Positions 36,541 to 48,889 are shown, numbered from the stretch's first letter. The stretch: 64,000 nucleotides of DNA from Epiperipatus broadwayi (GCA_028023455.1 JAQFVV010000036.1:9414719-9478718); one strand, 5' to 3'. Program-made: numbers and translations. Notes: a model not told the origin generated them from the letters alone.

Positions 36541-37660
36541 ATCATCTTTAAAGCCTGTCATTTGGCTCAGATAAATATATGACACTTTTGTCATATGGTA
36601 ACATGGAAAAAATAAATTACATAATTTTTTCTTACATTTAAATAATATGCATCCTCATATTAAATTTACAATGGAGACAGAGTCTGATGGAAACCTCAGT
36701 TTTCTTAAGTGCTACAACCAGAACACCAAATAGTTTATCTTTTTCGATTTACAGAAAGAACACACACACACGGACATATATTTACATTCAATTAAAATCA
36801 TCACCCAACTCAGATAGTTTCTTTAGCCAAGCTCTTTTAAATAGAGCAATTAACCTTTCAGGTAAGTCACATGTGAAAGAAGAAATAAATCATATTAATA
36901 GTGTTTTATTAGCAAATAGTTATAATTATAAATTTATAAAAAAAGCCTTTTTCAAGCCCAAAATGGACAAAATAGGAAACAAAAAGATAATAAACCAGTT
37001 ATTAGGATTTGTGTTCCACATGTAAAAGGAACTACAGACAGTATTGTACATATATTAAAATGCTATAATATAGATACATCATTTTCTACTCATCAAAAGA
37101 TCAGCAATATAATAACCAAGCCTAAGCATTCAATCCCTCTTGAATCTCATGGCGTCTATCAAATCTCATGTGAAAATTGTATAGCTTCTTACATAGGTAT
37201 GAGTAATCGTCGCATCAGTGTTAGGAGAGATGAGCATGCTAATGCAGTTAACAACACTCATAATTAGCACTCACTCCATTCTATAGATTTTGGTCTACAA
37301 AATTGATTTTTTTAGTACCAGGATCATATCAGATGTGATAATCTCTTTCAGTGCAAAATTAGAAAAGCCATTGAGATACCTAAATGGTCAGATTGTATCA
37401 ATAAGTGAGATGATACATGCAAACTTCGTTCTATTTGGAAATAATTTTTAAAAAAAAATTCTTAATTTAACTTTTTTGCTATTGGTGGAACTTTAACGTT
37501 TTTTTTCCAAATCAGTTATTGTAGCGCCTCTACAACCATCTCTCTACCTTTTATCACCCATAGGATGAGTTGTGTGATTAAGTCGAAACGTCGGTATATT
37601 AATATTTAAATTTTTTAACACGGATGAACCAGCAAAATATGTCTTTTATATATGCAACCC
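36541..37660 (+). mobile_element. Penelope-like element, copy B (5'-truncated)
   Basis: It starts inside the RT palm (a TCATTTGGCTCAG region equivalent to the LIWLRYIDD segment, here with a stop), runs through the GIY-YIG region (about 37140-37260, with SYIG-equivalent) and ends in the element's non-coding terminus (37480-37660, with AAGTCGAAACGTCGG). Copy C begins directly after it. A truncated copy placed head-to-tail before a longer one is the usual origin of the terminal repeat of Penelope-like elements. Confidence 0.8.
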
Positions 37661-40117
37661 ATGAAAATCATCGTATAATTATTATTAACCTCTTCCGGAA
37701 GGAAATATTTAAACAGCTTAAAGTATTTGAAAGAATGCGGATTAAGAAATGTAAATTACTTAGTAATTTATCTTTTTTATTAGTGTGTAAAAATCACAAC
37801 GCTATACCCACTTGCTGGAAAATTAGGTTTCACAAGAAAAGTTATAATATTAGTAAAATTCTATGGAAAACAAGCAATATTATTTTCAACTCAATTATCA
37901 AAAAACTCTTTTATTAAAGAAACTCAGAAAAATCTAAAGTATTGCTAGATTTACATTTATTCCTTAGTAATAAAATACATCCTTTACTGTGGACTAGTTT
38001 TGATCGTATTGCAAATTTTAGATCAATTAAAGATTTGGAATTTGTAATAACAAAGCAAAAGAAAAAAAAAACAAATGCTAATTAGAACACAATCACCAAA
38101 CATTACGTATCCAAATCAAAAATAGTTTATAATTTATCTAAGAAAGTCCTCTCTACAGATGAAGTTTCGGTTTTAGAAAAAGGTTTTAATTTTTCTTTAA
38201 TGCCTTCCCGGATACTTTTTGAGAAAATTGTTTGTAATGTTAAATTAGCTTTCGATAAAATAGATTCTTCATCGGCTGATTTGGCTAGAGCCGAGATTTG
38301 CAATATTTTAAAAAAAGCTAAGCTTCCTAAAAATAATATTTCAAAAAGAGAAAGATAAGCAGTGAATAATATAAAATTGGACAAATAAGTTATACTTCCA
38401 CCTGATAAAGGTAATGCTACTGTTGTCATGGAACTTGACATTTACCATAATAAAATTTTAATTTGCTTAATGATAAAACTTATAAACAATTAAAAAGGGA
38501 TTATACTACATATTTGGAAAAAAAAAAAAAAAAAGCCAATATTAATAAATCGCCTATTGAAACAGATAACAAATAAAATAATCCCTCGTGAAATTCACAA
38601 GCCAGATACCCCTCTTCGTTCAATAGTAAGCGCAATAAGTTCTCTAACTCATATTTTAGTTAGATATTTATCGGATTTCATTAAAACTACAATCCCATCT
38701 ATAAAACCATATATTAAAAAACTCTTCATTTTATTTTTGTTTTAAAAAATTTAAAAATTAATGCTAATGACATTTTGGTCAGTTTTGATGTCATGTCTTT
38801 GTTTACAAGCATTCCAATTGATGAAGCTTTAAATATAATGTCACAATGTTGCAATTTATCAGACCATATTATTGCTTTGATTAAACATTGTCCTTTGAAG
38901 ACATATTTTGTATACAATGGACAGCATTAAAGATAAGTTTTTGGTACTCCTATGGGCTCACCTATCTCAGGAGTAATAGCTGATTTATTCATGCAAAATA
39001 TAGAAACTTGTGCTTTAGAATCATCATCTTTAAAATCTCTCATTTGGCTCAGGTACATAGATGACACTTTTGTCATATGGCTCCATGGAAAAAATAAATT
39101 AGATGATTTTTTCTTACATTTAAATAATATACATCCTCATATTAAATTTACAATGGAGACAGAGTCTGATGGAAAACACCAAACAGACAGAGTCTGATGG
39201 AAAACACCAAACAGTTTATCTTTTTTTATTTACAAAAAGAATGCACACACGGACAGATATTAACATTTCCATTCTCTTCATCACCCAACTCAGATAGTTT
39301 CTGTAGCTCAAACTCTTTTAAATGGAGCAATTAACCTTTCAGATAAGTTACATCTGAAGGAAGAAATAAATCATATTAATTTCATTAGCAAATAGTTATA
39401 ATTATAAATTTATAAAAAAAGTCTTATTTCAAGTCCAAAATGGACAAAATAGGAAACAAAAAGATGGTAAATCAGCTATTTGGAATTGTGTCTCATATGT
39501 AAAAGGAACTACAGACAGTATTGGATGTATATTAAAATGCTATAATATAGATACAACATTTTCTACTCATCAAAAGATCAGCAATATAATAACCAAGCCT
39601 AAGGATTTAATCCCTCTTCAATATCATGCTGTTTATCAAACCTCATGTGAAAATTGTAAAAATTCTTACATAGGTATAATTGTTGCATCAGTGTTAGGAG
39701 AAATGAGCATGCTAATGCAGTTAAACAACACTCATCATTATCAACACTCTCACTCCATACTATAGATTAAGGTCATAAAATAGATTTTTTTAGTACCAGG
39801 ATCATATCCAGGTATGATAATCTCTACGAGTACAAAGATAGAGAAGCCATTGAGATACTTATAAGGCCAGAATGTATCCATAAGCAAGATGATACTTCCA
39901 AACTTCCACCTATTTGGAAAGATTTTTTTAAAAAACATTCTTAATTTAACATTTTTGCTATTGGTGGAACTTTAACACTTTTTTTCAAATCAGTGATTGT
40001 AGCACCTTTACAACCATCTTTCTACCTTTTATCACCCAGTGGATGACTTGTGTGAAAGTTGAAACATCGGTATATCAATATTTAAATTTTTTAACATAGA
40101 TAAACCCGCAAAATATG

Positions 40118-40122
<5 letters not shown>
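37620..40122 (+). mobile_element. Penelope-like element, copy C (longest)
   Basis: The frame starts at about 37627 with an N-terminal domain (FERMRIKKCKLLSNLSFL), then the RT fingers and palm (SLFTSIPIDEAL near 38800, MGSPISGVIADLF at 38952, RYIDDTFVIW near 39050), then a GIY-YIG region (SYIGI near 39660) and the non-coding end with a GTTGAAACATCGG motif. Many frame breaks are present. The end abuts an 80-bp (TA)n tract and then the 3' end of the RTE LINE. Confidence 0.8.

Positions 40123-40202
<80 letters not shown>
40123..40202. repeat. (TA)n microsatellite
   Basis: About 80 bp of perfect TA between the end of a Penelope-like copy and the 3' end of the RTE LINE. Confidence 0.95.
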
Positions 40203-40205
<3 letters not shown>

Positions 40206-40211
40206 TCATTA

Positions 40212-41993
40212 TCAACCATTATCAATCCACTGCAGGATGAAGGTCTCTCCAAGTTTAATCCATCTTCTCCGATCTTTAGCTTCTCTTCTCCACATCACCC
40301 CTGCACACTTTCTTATTTCATCCATCCATCTCACATGTGGTCTCTTTCTGGGTCTTTTACAATCTCTTGGAATCCAGTTTAAAATTTCAATTGTCCATCT
40401 ATTATCATCTCTTCTAACAATATGTCCAGCCCAACTCCACTTCAATCTTTTAATTTTTTCAATGAGGTCAGTAACACCTGTTTGTTCTCTTACCCATACA
40501 TTGCGTTTACGATCTCTTCTTGTTACTCCCAACATACATCTCTCCATACTTCTTTGAGTGGTCTGAAGTCTCTGAATTGCTCTTCTATTAAGTGTCCAAG
40601 TCTCAGATCCATAAGTAAGAACTGGTAAAACACATTTGTTAAAAACCTTCCTTTTCAAACACATAGGCATATTTCCTTTTAGTATCAAGTTATTTCTACC
40701 AAAAGCACTCCAACCAAGTTTAATTCTATGATTAATTTCCTCCATTATGTTTCCATCTGTATTAATAATCTGACCAAGGTATTTGTAACTGTTAACTTCT
40801 TCTAATTCATCATAATCAATCTTTATTTTCATATTTTGAGCAAATCGATTAAACATTACTTTAGTCTTTTTAACATTTATCTTTAGTCCTACTTTCCTAC
40901 TTTCATCTGATAATTCCTGCAACATTTCCTGCAGATCTGAAGCATTATTTGCAAAAACAACTACATCATCTGCGAAATCTAAATGACTTAAATAATCACC
41001 ATTTACTTTCACTCCTTTAGTTTCCCATTTTAATCCACAAAATACTTCATGCAGCACTGCTGTAAAAAGTTTTGGAGATATGGAGTCACCTTGTCTTACA
41101 CCTTTCTCAATGTTGACTTTCCCAGTGTCATTATGTAATCTAATTGTTGCTGTTGCATTTTTATAAATATTCTTTAAAATATGACAATATCCTGGATCTA
41201 TACCTTGATGATCTAATGCTTTAATCACTGAAGAAATGTTTATAGAATCAAATGCCTTTTCATAATCTACAAATCCTAAGCATAATGGCAACTCATATTC
41301 ATTTGTCCTTTCTATAACTTCTCTCAATACCTGGATATGATCTACTGTACTAAAACCACTTTTAAATCCGGCTTGTTCTCTTGGTTGGTGGAAATCCAAT
41401 GTTCTCTGTAGACGAGTAGTAATTATCTTGGTAAAAATTTTATATAAAACTGATAAAAGGCTGATAGGTCTGTAATTTCTAATATCTTCTTTATCACCTT
41501 TTTTAAATATTAATATTATTACTGCATTCTTCCAATCATCCGGTACATCTTTATCATTTAGACATTTGGTATATAACTTTGCTAAAAAATTTTCTATTTC
41601 TTCACCTGCTTCTTTTAATATATCAATTATAATTCCATCATTACCTGGAGCCTTTCCTTTCTTCATACATTTAATTGCATGTCTCACTTCTTCATTTAAA
41701 ATTCTGGGCAATTTGGAAGATGTAATAGATATAGGAGGTACTTGTTCTTTATTACTATATAATTCTTGATAAAAATCTTCTACCAATTTCATGATGTCAT
41801 CTCTCCTTTTAGTAATAATTCCATCTTTTTTTCTTATTGCAGATATAAATTTCATACTAATACCAAAATGTTGTTTTACATTCTTAAGACTTTTATTCTC
41901 TTCTACAGCTTTCCTTGATAGTTCACAGTTACACTTTCTTATATCATTTTCAACTCTTTTCCGCACCATTTTACAAAATTCGAGATATTTCAA
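40212..41993 (-). pseudogene. RTE reverse transcriptase, 593 codons open
   Basis: Open from 41993 to the stop at 40212. RT motifs appear in order: NYRPIS (about residue 173), FVDYEKAFDS (241-250), GVRQGDSISP (298-307) and the catalytic FADD (340-343). The C-terminal part holds LTYGSETWTLNRR and WAGHIVRRDDNRW, typical of RTE. RNase H is absent, as expected for this clade. The N-terminal endonuclease of the same gene is out of frame, so the protein would not be made whole. Confidence 0.9.
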
Positions 41994-43153
41994 TTCTTTT
42001 TAATGCATCATTTTTGTATATCTTCATATTCCTTCTTTTCTTCATAAATTCTCTAGTCTCAGTAGAAATTTTATTGGTCAATTGCTGTTTCTTTCTACCA
42101 GCTATCTTTGTTGCAATTTTCAAAAGTGTATCAGTTATTTTCATATTAATTTCATTCAAATCTGAATCATGTTCAAAATCTACTAATACTTGAAACCGAT
42201 TTGTAAGTTCTAATTTAAATTCATTAGAATGTTTCTGAAGATTAGGAATATCAACTGTAAATATTGTTTTTTTTAATAATTTTTGTCTCTCTAGTTTTAC
42301 ATTAACACGTATCTTACACCTTACTAATCGATGATCACTTCCTGTGTTAAATTTATTAAGAACATTACAATCTTGAAATATGTATTTCCTGTTAGTCAAA
42401 ATATAATCCAATTCTGCTGTACCTTCATTTGGATGCTTCCATGTCCATTTCCTTTTAACATTTTTCTCAAAAAAAGAATTCATAATATAAAGTTTTTCTT
42501 TTTCTGCAAACTCCACAAGTCTATGTCCTCTCTCATTTCTATTACCATAACCAAAATTACCCACAGCACTTTCATCTTTCATTTTTTTACCAATTCTAGC
42601 ATTAAAGTCTCCGTATAACAATTTTAAAATGGTGTTTACTCTGATCAAAAGCCTTTTGTACATCCATATAAAAATCTTCTACTACTTCATCACTACGAGA
42701 ACTTGTTGGAGCATAAACCTGAATTATCTGCATTTGCTATCTGCTATTAAGTTGTATAACTAATCTTGCCACTCTGTTCGATACACCATCAATCTCCACA
42801 ATATTGTTCTCCCACTTTTTATTTATAATGAATCCTACTCCACTTGTATTTCCAATATTTGTGCCTTTATAATAGAGTATATGTCCACTTTTTAAATCAA
42901 TTGTCTCTTCACATTTTCTTCTAACTTCACAAAGTCCAATAATGTCCCATTTAATATAAGAAAGTTCTTCTTCTTCACTTGAAAGTGATCTGCAGTTGTA
43001 AGTACCTAAATAAAAAGTTGTCATCAAATGGCAGCCTGGGTCCAGAATCAGGGAATTCTTAGCACCCTCTGCCTTCGGCCACCAACCGCTGCCTTGGTTG
43101 GTGACTTTACAGCCTCCTGGGAATAAGCACCATGCTTTATTTTTGTCTGTCAT
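41971..43153 (-). pseudogene. RTE apurinic endonuclease domain, broken
   Basis: The start ATG is at 43153. The N-terminus carries YLGTYNCRSLSSEEEEL and IIGLCEVRRK, and later GDFNARIGKK and GSDHRLVRCK, all motifs of APE-type endonucleases. After VIQLNSR (near 42735) an in-frame TAG occurs, then a frame change near 42640 before GDFNARIG. The domain is otherwise of normal length. A further frame change near 42000 leads into the RT part. Confidence 0.85.
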
Positions 43154-43560
43154 AATTGTATATATGTATTGGGAAAATATTTATCATTTATACAAACATT
43201 CATTCTGCCTTATCAGGCACTGAGAAGAAATACCACGGTGTTTCTTGATCTTAAACTCAGAGGTAAAAAGCCAATAAACTCACCACGCTGGCTAATGCGT
43301 GTTGGTGAGCAGCCCATCCATGTTTGTATACTATATGAATAATCACATAGTACTAACAGCTGCAACGACAAGAATGTATGGAGTGGACATTAGGAATTTG
43401 CCCTGCTCGGTTCCTTTAAGGCCTTTTATTTCTGTTGTATAAAGCCATCAAGATGATAACTAAACCATTCTTGATAACTGAACTGTTATCTATTTTATTA
43501 TTTTTTGTTTGTAAATATTCATTATATATGTTGTTAATAAATTAAGTTTTTTAAACCAAT
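43154..43560 (-). other. RTE 5' non-coding region (likely)
   Basis: Less AT-rich than the surroundings. It lies upstream of the RTE start codon. No similarity was seen to other window sequences; the boundary near 43560 is a guess based on composition. Confidence 0.4.
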
Positions 43561-44167
43561 ATGATCTCGGTTTGATCATCACCATCATTACTGTGCATTT
43601 ATTTCACTAGATGTTTGATTATCATCATCACATTATGAATTTACACCATTAAATGTTTGATCATCATCAGTATTTTTCTATATCTATGCTTATATATAGG
43701 CATATTTGCTTTATAATTGAATAGGTCAATCCCTGAAGAGAGCTGACTTCAAGAAGCTCCCTGAGTTCAAATTCTTTGGTGTAATGGGCCTAAAAGAGGA
43801 AGGTGTAATGAATATGTACTGATCTAGGTTACATTGAAATATTGTTAATTAATTATAAGTTAGTATTTTGAAAGTAGATGTGACTTCGAAGTGGGCATTT
43901 CATGGTGACATCTTTAGCATCCCATTTGAAGGCCTAGGTCTGACAGTAGTGAGATGTGATCCCTTTGTTATAGGCCATTCCTGATTCAATAACATCTGAC
44001 ACACCCAAATGTGTCATTGAATCATGAATTTTGAATATGACTTGTTGTAGGTTGGTGAACACATTTCATCCAAATCATCCAACTTCTTACTTATATTTGC
44101 ATTGTCGTATGGTGTACCCTGCGATTCTGGTAAATCTGTCACCATCAACTTTGGGGTAGCAGGTTCC

Positions 44168-44209
<42 letters not shown>

Positions 44210-44225
44210 CGCAAGAACATCCAAG

Positions 44226-44263
<38 letters not shown>

Positions 44264-44551
44264 AGTAACTTGGATGTTTAAGGCATATCTGTCATAAGCA
44301 TAAAATGATCATTTTATATGTCACACTACAGATTATACACTATATTCAAATGTGGGGAGTTTGACACCCAATCATCCCTCCCAACACTATAACACAAAGT
44401 TAAAGGTAATTGATGGATATTTCAAGTAAATCCATTAAGACTATATATACAAACATTCACCCAGATTCTGATATTGTCTAAATATAATTTAAGATAGGGG
44501 GCCATTAGATCATTTGCTAAATGTGAATGCATCTTCACTCTTCTGTGGCTA

Positions 44552-44610
<59 letters not shown>
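43561..44610. other. non-coding, with (TA)n hairpin
   Basis: Two TA tracts (44170-44202, 44227-44261) occur. The second lies between 12-bp inverted arms (44217-44228 and 44266-44277, ACATCCAAGTTA). Another long (TA)n lies at about 44557-44610. Confidence 0.6.
44217..44277. repeat. 12-bp inverted arms around (TA)n
   Basis: The perfect arms enclose a TA tract of about 35 bp, which could extrude as a cruciform. Confidence 0.8.
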
Positions 44611-44614
<4 letters not shown>

Positions 44615-47600
44615 ACTGGTCAAAACATGTTTATCCATCTAACATAAGATGGATCTCACAAAATGTACTTCAAACCCAGTCAAGCCCAAGGTTTAGGTCT
44701 GGGACCAGCCTGGATTTGAACTCACTCCCTAAGCCTCAGATCAAACACCTAATAGATAACATAACATGAGAATTAATTTTTAATCCAGCACACTAGAAAA
44801 AGCAAAGAAGAAAATGAGACATATATTATTATGACTAAACTAAAATATATATATGTGGCTGTATGTATGGAAGTGGAGAAACAGGAATTCAAACTACTCA
44901 AATAAGTTAGACAATAAAATATAGTTTAATATAATGACAACATTATTATACATTGTGACTTAATTATATACATTAGTGTTTGTGTGAATGAGCAAGCAGT
45001 AGATGATTATATAGTGTCATTCATGCTATTATTTCTCACATGCTCTTTATTAGATAAATAATATATTACAAATAAGCACACATCTTTCGTGGGTCAAATA
45101 TTAAGACCCCAATCAATTATTAGAAAGAATTTACATAAAATTGCTATTAATGTTCTTATATAAGGTTCTGAAACATGGTGACTAACATTATTTAGGGGAG
45201 CATTCCGAGATTCATTACAGATATAAACCATTTTCATGCCATTATGGTCATGAAAATACATAAAATACATTTGAAAACATATCTGATTATATGATAAAAT
45301 AATTAATGAAAATTCTTTTAGTTAGTGCTGGTAAGAGGGATGCTTTATTTTCCCCAAGACAAATAGATACTCTTAAATACAAAAATAAGTTATGATGGTG
45401 GGATTGTATAAGATTCAAAAAAATTTAATTAATAAACTAGAAGTAGCTGGCATTTATATATATTTTTAGCAGAGTGCAATTTTAATATTAGAGCATTAAT
45501 ACTGGGTCATGAAGCAAAAGAAATAATAATATGAAGAAGTTTGCAGTGCTGACATAATAGCCAAAAAATAACAGGAAAAGTCATGCTTCTGGACGAAAGG
45601 TAAGTGGATAGGCATGCCATGGACACCAGCTGACATGCAGGTTCTTTTTTAATGAAAAAAGTGGATAGGCATAGTGTGTGCCAGACTTATGGAAATCACC
45701 CCCAGAGGCCTTTTTATACGAAGAAAGTGGATAGGCGTAGCATGTTCCAGACTTAGGGAATCACCACCAGAGGCCTTTTATATGAAATAAGTCACCATGG
45801 GACAGGATATAATGAGAAATCTATGGGTTTGATCTTGTCGTAATCCCCAGATTATATTAGAAGCACATAATATATATATATGATTCACAAAGTTACACCA
45901 AATGTCAGTAATGCAGTACGGATAAATGTCACAAATGACATTGAATAAGATTTACTGCTTTAAAATAAATGACCCTTATTTGAATGCCATAATTTAGACA
46001 AATAATATGTTATGCTGTTATAACATATATAGAGGAATTTCTCTAATATGTTAAGATTTTATTTAATAAAAGAAACATTACAATTTCTCCCCTCCCCTTC
46101 TCTACTATTTAAAATAATTCAATCCCACCTTCATGGATTTTACAACAACTGAGAATATTTAAATAATGTATTTGATATTTTAAGAGTATGTAAAAATAAA
46201 ACTAGCAGTTATAAAAAAAAACAACTAATCAGTCACCTTTTCAGAATTGAATAACATTTACAAAATAAATAAGATTTCAAAGTATTAATTAGCTTGAGTT
46301 CTGGATTCACCCCAGGTAGAAAATCGAGAGTTAAACAAATAACAAATTGTTATACTAAAAACGAATCTAAAATGTTGATTCATTAAAAAAAAACAATCTG
46401 GTGAACGTATTAATTAATAATGTGTTATGTTTAAAATAGGGATGTTAATAACCTTTTTTCATGAAGGTTTACTTAAAAAAATGACAGAAAGATCTTTATA
46501 CATTAAACTTGCCAGTTTGCTTGAGGTTGCCATATTAATAATAAAAGCACACATATAGAATCAAGTAATAAATAAATGACCGCACCAAAGTTAAAGAAAG
46601 CTAGAGCATATGAGAGAGATTAAATTTATAGAAATTATATAAGAGCAATTACATATTAGAAAAGTTACAAAATTAAATGATACATTAGGAGAAATTGATA
46701 GTAGAGTTTGAGAATAGTTAGACTAGTTTTACTTGCAGCTTGAAAATTGACCTTGCATTATTTTAAGAGTTTATATTTTAAAGTCTGCTCATGCATGGCA
46801 ATTGGTTCTTAAATAACAGCAAGCTTTTATTCAGCATTCCACAATTCTCCAGTTGGGTTCTTACTTCATTCTATGGGAGCATGATATAATGTCAGCGGCA
46901 GATGACCCTCACTGTCAGAACGGTGATGAGCTTTCTATGCTTACATTTTAAACCAGCTTCGATTATGTTCACTGCAGTTCTTTCAATAGTAGCTAATCTC
47001 CTGGTGATTTAAAAACTGGCCATTTTATACTTTGCCCAGGTATTTCTGGAATGCTTTTAATTACTTAGTTTATTGTTTTTGAAAGATGCAACTGTTATAT
47101 AACGACCAAAAATAAATTCAAATCTATTTCCAGATTAGAAATGTTTTGAGAAAAATGTTTATAACAAAAGAAAATTTTTAATCTTAATCCCATTTTAAGT
47201 AAAAACTTTAATTAAAAATATACCTTCCCTATATTAAAACAATAGGATTTCTAACCCTTTAATTATTTTTGGATAGCTGCATCTTCCATCTTGGATTTTA
47301 TAATATATACATTTTAATAGAAAAAAAAAAGTACTTTAAAAAGAAAAAGTTTAAAATGACGTATAATAAAATATTTATAAAATAATCAATATTTTGTTAG
47401 TATTTTGCTCCTATATATATATTTGAGCCGCACCTATGTACTTTAATAAAAAAGAACTAATAATTAATAAAACAGAATTAATAATAAATTTAAAAAAATA
47501 TCATTGAAACGTTAAAATTTTATAACTTAGGTGCACATCTCAAATATATACATAAAATATATATACATGACAAAAGGAGCAGGATGGAATATATGGTTTA

Positions 47601-47660
47601 AATACGGGTTAGTAGATGGAACTATGAAGCTCAATCTTAAGCTAAGATTGACTGCTTCAA
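44611..47660. mobile_element. 3.1-kb non-coding repeat, copy 2
   Basis: It aligns with 20087-23245 in the same orientation, with similar TTG...CAGTCAA ends and a 3' hairpin (AATCTTA/TAAGATT). (TA)n of about 55 bp precedes it. Short indels and substitutions are scattered along it. No coding frame. The internal tandem array is at about 45598-45790. Confidence 0.65.
45598..45790. repeat. about 80-bp imperfect tandem units
   Basis: About 2.5 units, each with AAGTGGATAGGCAT-like start and CCAGAGGCC-like end. The counterpart is at 21100-21295. Confidence 0.6.
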
Positions 47661-47717
47661 TATATAAATAAAATGTCGTTAATTAAAACATAATTGCAAT
47701 TATAATTGAAATAATAT

Positions 47718-48303
47718 ATTTAATGGTAACAAACTATTATAAACAATCCTTAAATCCACAGAAGTACTTTCAGTTAATTTCTTAAACCTGCCTCAACTGC
47801 CATTAGATTCAAATAGAAAAAACAAAAAACAAAGCTGAAGCAAATATCAATTCAATGTTAGCAGCTTATCTATTTATTAATTTCATTTTGTTTGCTATCA
47901 TATATAGGTGAATCTAGGTGCAGTATTGAGAAGAGATTGAGGGAGCATGAATTGTTATATAAGCATGTAAAAAGTAAAAATAATGGTGATTTCATGTCTC
48001 CTTCAGTTTTCTTTGATCATAAAAATACACGTAAATTTAAATTTGATTTTGAAAATGTGAAAATTCATCATAAAGAGAAAAACCTTAATAAAAGAAATTT
48101 TTATAAATAGGAATAAAATGCAATTAATAAATAGACAAACTGCCAACATTAAAATATGAGATTCCTGGAATTTGAATTGATGACGTTTGTGCTTTGTTTG
48201 TTTTTTTTTAAAATTTAATGGCAATTGAGGCAGGTTTAAGAAATTAACCGAAAGTACTTATGTGGATTTAAGGATTGTTTATAATAGTTCGAAACCATTA
48301 AAT
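47718..48303. repeat. 88-bp inverted repeats around GIY-YIG fragment
   Basis: Arms 47718-47805 and 48216-48303 are inverted copies with a handful of mismatches. Between them lies the GIY-YIG fragment (47892-48110). The arms carry no pol III or protein signal. Confidence 0.8.
47892..48110 (+). pseudogene. GIY-YIG endonuclease fragment of Penelope-like type
   Basis: The frame includes SYIGESRCSIEKRLREHE, a clear YIG and arginine/histidine pattern of GIY-YIG nucleases, then HHKEKNLNKRNFYK, and then a stop. The upstream GIY half and any RT are absent from the frame. Reading on in another frame gives INRQTANIKI-like residues, so the 3' end is frameshifted. The family is not the same as the cluster at 34.5-40.1 kb. 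Confidence 0.7.
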
Positions 48304-48321
48304 TTATCATTTTAATTATAT

Positions 48322-48480
48322 ATATATAAAATACATATTTTGCGGGTTCATCCGTGTTAAAAACTTTTAATATCAATATACTGACGTTTGGATGGCTTGT
48401 GTGACCAAGTCGAAACGTCAGTATATTGATATTAAAAGTTTTTAACACGGATGAACCAGCAAAATATGTATTTTATATAT
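48322..48480. repeat. 68-bp-arm hairpin of Penelope terminal sequence
   Basis: Arms 48322-48389 and 48413-48480 match with one visible mismatch around a 23-nt loop. The loop itself can pair (GGCTTG with CAAGTC). The arms are the ends of the element family at 34.5-40.1 kb, including CGAAACGTCAG and CGGATGAACCAGCAAAATA. Confidence 0.9.
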
Positions 48481-48521
48481 TTAACCCATGCAAATCTTCG
48501 TTTTAATATATATATATATAT

Positions 48522-48889
48522 TGTAATAGTATAGGATATTACCTGATATGTTAATAGGTTTGCTAGGTTTTCACAATGAATAAGAAAGTGCATTTTCTTC
48601 GTTGTGACAGTACATCCACATACACCTTAATTTTATTTCTGGAAGAGGAGAGGTTAATAATCAATTGAATATTAAACTATATACAAATACTGACCTCATC
48701 CTTACCATGATTTTTTTTCTTTAATTCCTGATTTCAAACACATGGAGAATCTGCATGATCATTTAGTTCAAGGAATCTTAATATCACTTATAATACGGGT
48801 AACCATAAACATGCATAGGTGTTTAGTGATGGCTATGGATTCATGAAAACATATATATGTTCGCATTTATATTTATGTGGGAAGTTTAA
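48522..48889. repeat. left arm of a long inverted repeat
   Basis: Matches the complement of 50679-51047 along its length, with a moderate number of differences. It begins after (TA)n. Confidence 0.75.

Larger units (their letters stand above)
40203..43560 (-). mobile_element. RTE-clade LINE, nearly complete
   Basis: On the minus strand it has a 5' non-coding region (43154 to about 43560), a single endonuclease-RT gene (43153-40212) and a short 3' end with TTGATAATGATGAT-type units. The short-repeat 3' terminus and lack of a separate ORF1 agree with RTE. One stop and two frameshifts break the gene. The unbroken 593-codon RT part implies a fairly young copy. The 5' boundary is uncertain. Confidence 0.85.

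Noticed and set aside
37560-37615. Canonical hammerhead at the Penelope terminus
   Set aside because: GAAACGTC and a hairpin are present, but the CUGANGA core is not, so only a degenerate likeness is claimed.
40237-40628. Plus-strand open frames
   Set aside because: They are antisense to the RTE reverse transcriptase, which has far stronger motifs.
44527-44769. Open frame across (TA)n into copy 2
   Set aside because: The middle is microsatellite and the end lies in the 3.1-kb non-coding repeat.
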